Of a DNA stretch of 15,967 bases, positions 7,201 to 11,821 are shown in pieces. The position numbers and the translations under genes were made by a program. The DNA comes from Acidobacteriota bacterium (lineage in GTDB: Bacteria > Acidobacteriota > Blastocatellia > RBC074): NCBI GenBank assembly GCA_017991275.1, contig JAGNMH010000036.1, positions 1 to 15,967 on the forward strand. The letters run 5' to 3'. Under the pieces are notes generated by a model. That model was not told where the DNA came from. It searched no databases and saw only the letters and a program-made list of their open reading frames with translations. Numbering within the stretch: the stretch's first letter is position 1; each line of letters begins with the position of its first letter.

Positions 7201-10200
7201 GTTTTCAAAAGCACGAACGCCGGAGCGAGTTGGACTGCGGCCAATGGTCCCAAGCAAACAAATGCCAATGACATTTGCGCAAGCTGTCTGCCCAACACGG
7301 AAGCGCTGACCGGTGAAAGCCTGGCGACGGTCACCGCGATCGTGATCGGCGCGCCGAACACTATCTTTGCCGCCATCGGTGGCGGCGGAATTTTCAAAAG
7401 CACCGACGGCGGCTCAACCTGGAGCCCGGCCAAAAATGGCTTTCTTCCGTCAACAACGATTCAGGCTCTGGCGGTTGATACGGCGACAACCAGCACAATC
7501 TTTGCCGGAACGAACGCAGGCGTTTTCAAAACCACCGATGCAGGCGCGAACTGGCAGCCCAGCAGCAACGGGTTGTTGAGCAATGACATTCGCTCGCTGG
7601 CGATTTCTGCCAGTGTGATTTATGCGGGAACTTCCGGCGGAATTTTCAAAAGTACGAACGGCGGAGCAAACTGGAATGCCAGCAGAACAGGCCTGACCAG
7701 TCAGATCATCAGCGTGCTGTTAATTGACGGCGCGACGGTATACGCGGGAACCGGTGGCGGTTCGGGCGATGCGTTTTTGACCAAGCTAAGTGGTGACGGC
7801 AGCCAATTGCTGTATTCGACATTTATCGGAGGCGGAGACCGCGATGCTGGCAACGCGATTGCGTTGGGATCGGGCGGTTCGGTGCTTCTGACCGGTTCGA
7901 CTTCCTCAAATAATTTCCCTACCACGACAAATGCTTTTGATAAAACCTATGGTGGACGCGGTGACGCCTTTGTCACTGAGATCAGTCCGGTTTCACAGGC
8001 GGGCGAAGCAACGCTCAGTTATTCGACTTTTCTCGGAGGTGGCGGTACGGATCAGGGCAATGGAGTTGCGGTTGATGCCAGCGGTCGCGCTCACATCACG
8101 GGCAGCACAGGTTCAGCGGATTTCACAGTAGTTGATGCGATTGGCCCGGTGTTCAACGGAGCGCTTGACGCTTTCGTCGCGTTGATAGATGTGGCCGGTG
8201 GCAAAGCGGTTTTCAGCGCTTTTCTTGGCGGCAGCGGCAGCGATTCTGGCTCGGCCATCGCGGTTGATTCCAGTGGCGGAGTTTACGTTGTGGGCAATAC
8301 CTTGTCAGCAAACTTCCCACTGACTGAAAAAGCGCTGGATAAAACCCTGGCGGGCAGCAACGAAGCCTTCGTGGTGAAAATTGGTTCCACTGCCCCGGCC
8401 GCTGATCTTTCCATTACCAAAGAAGCTGTTGGCAGATTCCGCGTTGGCGAAAAGGCGGCTTACACAATCACGGTCAGAAATGACGGGCCTGGTCTCGCCG
8501 CGCCGCCGTTGCGTGTGGTGGATGCGCTGCCTGCCGAACTAGGTTTTGATTCGTTCACCGGCACAGATTGGAATTGCTCTGCATCAGGGCAAATTGTCAC
8601 CTGCACTTCAGCAAAGCCATTAGCGGCGACTGCTGAGACATCGTTTACGCTGACGGTCAAGGTCAACTCCGTTCCTGAACAATTGCAACCTTTGGTCAAC
8701 ACCGCGACAGTTCAAAGCCTGAGCAGCGACACTGCCTCTGCCAACAATTCAGGCGTCAGCGCTGTCGCCACCGTCGAAGCTCCGTGCAGTTTTACAATTT
8801 CGCCTAACAGTCAGGATTTCACTGCCAACGGAGGAACCGGCGGCGTCTCAGTCACTACTCAGACCGGATGTGATTGGCAGGCTGCGGTCAGCAGCGGATC
8901 GAATTTCATCACGATTGAATCCGGAACGACAGGAAGCAGCAACGGCTCCGTCAATTTTCGGGTGGCAGCGAATACCACTTTAAGCGCGCGCGCTGGATCG
9001 CTGACCATCGCGGGCCAGGTTCTCGCCATCACGCAGGCTGGCGCTGTTTGCCAGTATTCAGTCGTGCCGGATTCTCAGGCTTTTGATCAGAACGGCGGCA
9101 GCGGTGTAGTGACAATTCAAACTTCAGGTCAGTGTTCGTGGCAGGTTTCCAGCGATTCCGGGTTCGTAACCCTGTCCAGTGCGGGCAGCGGCAGCGGGAA
9201 TGGAGCTGTGATGTTCAATGTTGCTGCCAATCCTGGCGCATTGCAGGGAGCAGGCAATCTGATGGTCACCGGATTGAGCGGGTTTTCAAAGACGATCAGC
9301 ATTCTGCAAGGTTCGGCAACGCAGGCGGTTTGTACGTTCAAGCTGACTCCGGCCAGCGAATCGTTTGCAGCGAAAGGTGGCGACCGTGCCTTCTTTGTTG
9401 ATGTATCGCCAAGCAGTTGCGAATGGACGGCGACAACCACCAGCAATTTTGTCGTTGTCACCAGCGACCGCGATCAAAGCGGCAGCGCGTATATCACTTA
9501 TCTGTTGCCGCAAAACCTGACCGGCAGCCCACGCAGCGGTTCAATCAGCATTTCTCAGCGAGTGGGAACGGGAACCATCCCTCGCGAAACCTTCAACGTT
9601 AGGCAAGATGGCCAGCCGCAACTGCCTTCGACTTGTGTTTATTCGCTGATAGTTCCGCCTTCCAGCCAAAATTTCGCGGCTGTCGGCGGCGAAGGAACCG
9701 TGCTGGTCAGCGCCGGACAGAACTGCGCCTGGCAATCGGTTGTCAGCGCAGGGGCAAACTTCATTTCCATCGAAGGCTCCGCAAATGGTTCGGGCAGCGG
9801 TTCCGTCAAATTCCGGGTTGCTGAAAACCTGGGCATTCTTGCGCGCAGCGGCACTCTGACAATCGCCGGACAGACGGTTTTTATCCATCAGAGCGGTGTC
9901 CAAACCGGGACTGTGTGCGCTCTGACTATTGATCCGGCAGCAACAAAGTTCAACGCGAAAGGCGGCGACAGCGCCTTTTTCGTCAATTCGTCGCTGGACA
10001 CTTGCGAATGGACTGTGGTCAGCAATTCCAGTTTTATTCGTGTCACCAGCGACCGCGATCAGAGCGGCAGCGCCTTCATCACTTTTGTGGTTGAGCCGAA
10101 CACTGAGAGCAATGCTCGATCAGGAACAATCACGGTTGGAGCCGGAACCTCGCAAACATTCACCATCACCCAAGCCGGTTTGGCACAGGGAGCACAAACG

Positions 10201-10224
10201 ATTCGTCGGCGAAGCTTACGCTGA
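4300..10224 (+). CDS. Giant exported beta-propeller protein: SBBP + BNR + DUF11 + BACON
   Basis: A 1974-residue protein. Residues 16-34 are hydrophobic (signal peptide or anchor). A DUF7948-like region (about 66-268) precedes seven SBBP repeats (pattern STFLGG..D.GNGIAVD..GNVYVTG.T.S.NFP), starting near residues 273, 342, 726, 794, 1173, 1242 and 1306. Two blocks of BNR/Asp-box repeats (388-707 and 842-1152) interrupt SBBP repeats 2 and 4; each block has seven GVFKS.DGG..W motifs. A DUF11 domain (1368-1493) begins ADLSITK. Five BACON domains begin at Cys1496, 1584, 1678, 1779 and 1873. Each opens with Cys and has a second Cys two residues before or adjacent to a Trp (GCDW, QCSW, SCEW, NCAW, TCEW), suggesting one disulfide per domain and an extracytoplasmic location. 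There is no visible anchor, sortase motif or C-terminal sorting domain; the tail is short and basic. The likely role is a large cell-surface or secreted binding scaffold; BACON domains are thought to bind carbohydrate or mucin. No catalytic motif is seen. It is followed 15 nt later by the 450-residue coiled-coil gene. Confidence 0.9.
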   Translation: MRSVLFLFHQFSTERIIAGSLFILALCQGILWLGNSKPIKATSQTASIQSAKADSQTEGEARKTFARLPLGFAAHREQDDQGVKFTARGAGYSIGLAANEIIFRLQNSGALRMKMAGAKESSGIKGTGQLPGKVNYLSGNDPAVWQTDLPVFSRVCYDEIYSGISAIFYGNQRQLEYDFVVAPQADPQQIKLAFDGAEQGKLDVNGDLLLSSGQEQLRLLKPVVYQETNGVRRFIPGSFKILNPQSSNRTPEIGFELGDYDHNHELVIDPVLSYSSFLGGSGEDQATGVAVDGSGNVYVTGTTASMDFSVASAQQAASAGSTDIFVTKMRLNADGLATVLFSTYIGGRDEDRGNGIALDADGNVYITGATISTNFPTVNGQQTALGSAAVFKSANAASAWTASGGGLSANTVVGLAIDPGNANTVYAATSGGGVFRTTNGGGIWLAASGDRNLASPKLLGSSEVRAVIAVNGRVYAGTSRGLFSTTDGGATWNTPQLQLTTDPLARAVNQARENVRVMAVDPANSATVYTGTVGGVFKSTDSGLTSVPVNTGLPNIDATTGLSAATVQVLAAGSSNTVYAGANGGVFKTANGGGNWTAKNSGLTDTNVTALAVDSANANVVYAGTPSGVFKSANGGDSWVTSNTGLTSTPVRALAIDGGSIYALTTGGIFKSTDAAANWAASNSGQTSTDVRCISAAGGTVYLGAVGASDGFLLKLAATGNNLLFSTYLGGGATDTGNGLAYSAAGNVFITGTTNSTNFPLQSALANALAGSSDAFAARINTAPATGQSPLVFSTFIGGGGGDLGNGISVDSSGNVYLTGVTASPDFPTTDKALQKKYGNNAAFKTIDSGGNWAATGAGITGDTINALAASGGSIFAGNPSGVFKSTDGGVTWVAKNNGLSSFDVRALSVETGAIYAGTAGGVFKSIDGGDNWAAANTGLTRLPVLALAIDTRTNPATLFAGINGGGVFKSTNAGASWTAANGPKQTNANDICASCLPNTEALTGESLATVTAIVIGAPNTIFAAIGGGGIFKSTDGGSTWSPAKNGFLPSTTIQALAVDTATTSTIFAGTNAGVFKTTDAGANWQPSSNGLLSNDIRSLAISASVIYAGTSGGIFKSTNGGANWNASRTGLTSQIISVLLIDGATVYAGTGGGSGDAFLTKLSGDGSQLLYSTFIGGGDRDAGNAIALGSGGSVLLTGSTSSNNFPTTTNAFDKTYGGRGDAFVTEISPVSQAGEATLSYSTFLGGGGTDQGNGVAVDASGRAHITGSTGSADFTVVDAIGPVFNGALDAFVALIDVAGGKAVFSAFLGGSGSDSGSAIAVDSSGGVYVVGNTLSANFPLTEKALDKTLAGSNEAFVVKIGSTAPAADLSITKEAVGRFRVGEKAAYTITVRNDGPGLAAPPLRVVDALPAELGFDSFTGTDWNCSASGQIVTCTSAKPLAATAETSFTLTVKVNSVPEQLQPLVNTATVQSLSSDTASANNSGVSAVATVEAPCSFTISPNSQDFTANGGTGGVSVTTQTGCDWQAAVSSGSNFITIESGTTGSSNGSVNFRVAANTTLSARAGSLTIAGQVLAITQAGAVCQYSVVPDSQAFDQNGGSGVVTIQTSGQCSWQVSSDSGFVTLSSAGSGSGNGAVMFNVAANPGALQGAGNLMVTGLSGFSKTISILQGSATQAVCTFKLTPASESFAAKGGDRAFFVDVSPSSCEWTATTTSNFVVVTSDRDQSGSAYITYLLPQNLTGSPRSGSISISQRVGTGTIPRETFNVRQDGQPQLPSTCVYSLIVPPSSQNFAAVGGEGTVLVSAGQNCAWQSVVSAGANFISIEGSANGSGSGSVKFRVAENLGILARSGTLTIAGQTVFIHQSGVQTGTVCALTIDPAATKFNAKGGDSAFFVNSSLDTCEWTVVSNSSFIRVTSDRDQSGSAFITFVVEPNTESNARSGTITVGAGTSQTFTITQAGLAQGAQTIRRRSLR
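5461..6420 (+). repeat. BNR/Asp-box block 1 (seven repeats)
   Basis: Residues 388-707 of the giant protein hold seven Asp-box-like motifs: AVFKSANAASAW, GVFRTTNGGGIW, GLFSTTDGGATW, GVFKSTDSGLTS (Trp lost), GVFKTANGGGNW, GVFKSANGGDSW and GIFKSTDAAANW. Most are followed by a NTVYAG-type strand. The first and last copies depart from the GG consensus, as often seen at block edges. The block separates the two halves of SBBP repeat 2. Confidence 0.8.
6823..7755 (+). repeat. BNR/Asp-box block 2 (seven repeats)
   Basis: Residues 842-1152 hold seven more Asp-box motifs: AAFKTIDSGGNW, GVFKSTDGGVTW, GVFKSIDGGDNW, GVFKSTNAGASW, GIFKSTDGGSTW, GVFKTTDAGANW and GIFKSTNGGANW. These are closer to the SxDxGxTW consensus than block 1. 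The underlying DNA is also repetitive, with GGNGTTTTCAAAAGCAC-like cores. The block separates the two halves of SBBP repeat 4. Confidence 0.8.
8785..10182 (+). repeat. Five tandem BACON domains in an alpha-beta-gamma-alpha-gamma order
   Basis: Residues 1496-1962 are five BACON-type Ig-like modules of about 85-100 residues. Module 1 resembles module 4 (both share NGSVNFRVA/GSVKFRVAEN and AGSLTIAGQ/SGTLTIAGQ). Module 3 resembles module 5 (both have VTSDRDQSGSA). The DNA at 9457-9488 and 10042-10073 is identical in 31 of 32 positions. Module 2 is distinct. The order suggests segmental duplication of part of the array. Confidence 0.75.
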
Positions 10225-10239
10225 TTTCAGGAGAGCAAT

Positions 10240-11592
10240 ATGACGAAAAGAATCATTACAAATTCGATCCTTACCTTCACCGTCACCATTCTACTTGTTT
10301 TGCTGGCTGCGCCGTCGCTGGCGCAACAGAAGCGGTTTACTCCGATTGATCAGGCGCATTTGCAGCGAGTGATGGATCCAGCCACAAACGTTGAGGAATT
10401 TCGCCATGAATACGCCGCTTATCTGGCCGAGATGGAAGAAGTGATCGGGAAACTGATGGAAACAGATTTTGCGCGCAAGATCGTCGGGCGCAGCGGGTTG
10501 AATCCACAGGAAAAACTGGCAATGGCCAGACAGAAGATTCGGGAATTGAACGAACAGGAACTGACGGGTCTCAAGAACGCTTTTGCCAGGTCATCAACCT
10601 GGCGAGAAATGCCTCGACAGGTTGAGGCTATGATCACGCCCGGAATGCAGGCCATGCTGCGCGGGATCAGCGCTTCTCCAACCGGAGACAATCTGCCGGG
10701 CGGTACGACTCCTGACGTTTGCAACAACGCCTTCAGTGACTCTCCGACCAACAATGTTCCGCGCATCAGCAACTCTGATATTTCAATTGCCAAAGCGGCA
10801 GTGCTTGCAGCCAATGCAGTGGCTGATTCGCTGCCCGATGATTTTCTTAGTGTTGCCGGAAAAGTTGTCGCCGTTGTTGCCCGAACAGTGGTCGAAGCCG
10901 TATTGCTGACTATGGAATCGCTGAAAAGCATTTCCGACGATTGCGGCGGGCGCGATTTTGAAAATGCGGTTGCCAGTTCATTTACTTCGACGAACAGCAA
11001 TATCAACACCCGATCCACACAGGCCAGCGTAGACACCTTGCAGGCCACCGCGAACACCATCAACACCAACGTGGCCAACGTTCAGGCAACCGTAGGCTCC
11101 ACGCAAACCGCAGTCAATGAAATCAATTCAAAGGTTGACGTCAAGGTTTCAACCAGGGCGACAATGGCTCAGGTCAACACGCTGCAAGGAACCGCCAACA
11201 ACATTAACACCAAAACCGACACCGCCCTGGCCAAACTTGATCAGACGCTGATGCGCCTGGACGACATCGAAGCTTTGATTCGCTCTTTTCAGGCTGAAAA
11301 CCTGCGATTGCAGATCGAGCTGAATCTTTTGCAGGGGCCGCGTTACAACCTGGCGCAGTTTCAGCAACCCGAAAGCGCAGGTGGCAGGTTGGAACTTGTT
11401 CGCACAATCGTTGACGACACGATCAAGAAAGGTCTGCTGGCCGGAGTCCCGCAAGCAGTCATTGCCCAGGCGAATAGCAAAGTCGCAACCGGAGACATTC
11501 ATTTTGCCGCGAAGGCGTACAAAGACGCGTATGCCAATTTCCGCACGGCATATCTGCTAATTGCGACAAATCCGGCGATGCAACAGCCTTGA
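10240..11592 (+). CDS. Exported coiled-coil protein of unknown function
   Basis: A 450-residue protein I do not recognise as a named family. A clear Sec signal peptide spans about residues 1-28, ending PSLAQ. Residues 30-150 look helical and charged. Two cysteines, Cys161 (PDVCNNA) and Cys235 (SDDCGG), bracket an Ala-rich segment and may pair. Residues 248-366 form a long coiled-coil-like helix with few prolines, containing an internal repeat: VDTLQATANTINTN (from 264) recurs as VNTLQGTANNINTK (from 312), 48 residues later. The C-terminal 405-445 is helical and resembles a single TPR-like hairpin (AAKAYKDAYANFRTAYLL). The start is set by AGGAGA at 10229-10234, 5 nt before the ATG, and the gene begins 15 nt after the propeller gene, so the two are almost certainly co-transcribed. 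A structural or tethering partner is possible, but this is inference. Confidence 0.85.
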   Translation: MTKRIITNSILTFTVTILLVLLAAPSLAQQKRFTPIDQAHLQRVMDPATNVEEFRHEYAAYLAEMEEVIGKLMETDFARKIVGRSGLNPQEKLAMARQKIRELNEQELTGLKNAFARSSTWREMPRQVEAMITPGMQAMLRGISASPTGDNLPGGTTPDVCNNAFSDSPTNNVPRISNSDISIAKAAVLAANAVADSLPDDFLSVAGKVVAVVARTVVEAVLLTMESLKSISDDCGGRDFENAVASSFTSTNSNINTRSTQASVDTLQATANTINTNVANVQATVGSTQTAVNEINSKVDVKVSTRATMAQVNTLQGTANNINTKTDTALAKLDQTLMRLDDIEALIRSFQAENLRLQIELNLLQGPRYNLAQFQQPESAGGRLELVRTIVDDTIKKGLLAGVPQAVIAQANSKVATGDIHFAAKAYKDAYANFRTAYLLIATNPAMQQP

Positions 11593-11629
11593 TTGGTGGA
11601 TCGGTTTGAAATTAACAGCATAGACAATG

Positions 11630-11666
11630 CCAATTGTGGGCCAGCATTTGACTGGCCCACAATTGG
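11630..11666. repeat. Perfect 15-bp hairpin downstream of the propeller operon
   Basis: CCAATTGTGGGCCAG (11630-11644) pairs perfectly with CTGGCCCACAATTGG (11652-11666) across a 7-nt loop. It starts 38 nt after the stop of the coiled-coil gene and ends 15 nt before the next -35 candidate. It is well placed to stop transcription of the upstream operon, but no T-run follows the stem, so a canonical Rho-independent terminator is not shown. mRNA 3'-end protection or a protein-binding operator are alternatives. Confidence 0.7.
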
Positions 11667-11680
11667 ATTTCAGTCCCAAA

Positions 11681-11710
11681 TTGCCGAGCCTGCCTCAGAT
11701 TGCTTATAAT
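11681..11710 (+). promoter_or_regulatory. Sigma70-like promoter of the DUF1800 gene
   Basis: TTGCCG at 11681-11686 (4 of 6 to consensus) is followed after 18 nt by a perfect TATAAT at 11705-11710. The predicted transcription start near 11717 lies downstream of the first in-frame ATG (11627) and upstream of the preferred start at 11822. It therefore supports the latter and implies a leader of about 105 nt. Confidence 0.55.
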
Positions 11711-11821
11711 CTGTTGCCCTCCAATACGGATTGCCGATCATCGTTTATTGTCAACTTTTCCCCTCACCAATTTCTCGCAACTGAATCCAAATTGCTGCTT
11801 TCTTCAGATAGGAATCGAACT

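Larger units (their letters stand above)
5116..8394 (+). repeat. Seven SBBP repeats, two of them split by insertions
   Basis: Within the giant gene, seven copies of the SBBP unit are visible, each about 60-70 residues when uninterrupted. A complete unit reads roughly STFIGG-D-GNAIA-GS-LLTGSTSSNNFPTT-KTYGG-GDAFVTEI. Copies 1, 3, 5, 6 and 7 are continuous. In copies 2 and 4 the first half ends just after the NFPT...G segment, and the second half (GFLLKL, DAFLTKL) resumes only after a BNR block. Seven units fit a closed seven-bladed propeller. Confidence 0.8.

Noticed and set aside
4300..10224. Sialidase function from the Asp-box motifs
   Set aside because: Asp boxes are structural; the arginine triad and FRIP motif of sialidases are not seen, and the repeats are of the VPS10/BNR type without catalytic residues.
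10419..11078. A 219-codon minus-strand open frame inside the coiled-coil gene
   Set aside because: It is antisense to a gene with signal peptide, good ribosome-binding site and operon placement; the translation is Ser/Ala/Thr-rich without family features.
11630..11666. Calling the 15-bp hairpin a standard Rho-independent terminator
   Set aside because: No T-run follows the stem on the plus strand, so only a hairpin is supported.
11627..11821. N-terminal extension of the DUF1800 protein from the ATG at 11627
   Set aside because: It would be encoded across a hairpin and the promoter, has no ribosome-binding site, and would place 65 residues ahead of a normal signal peptide.
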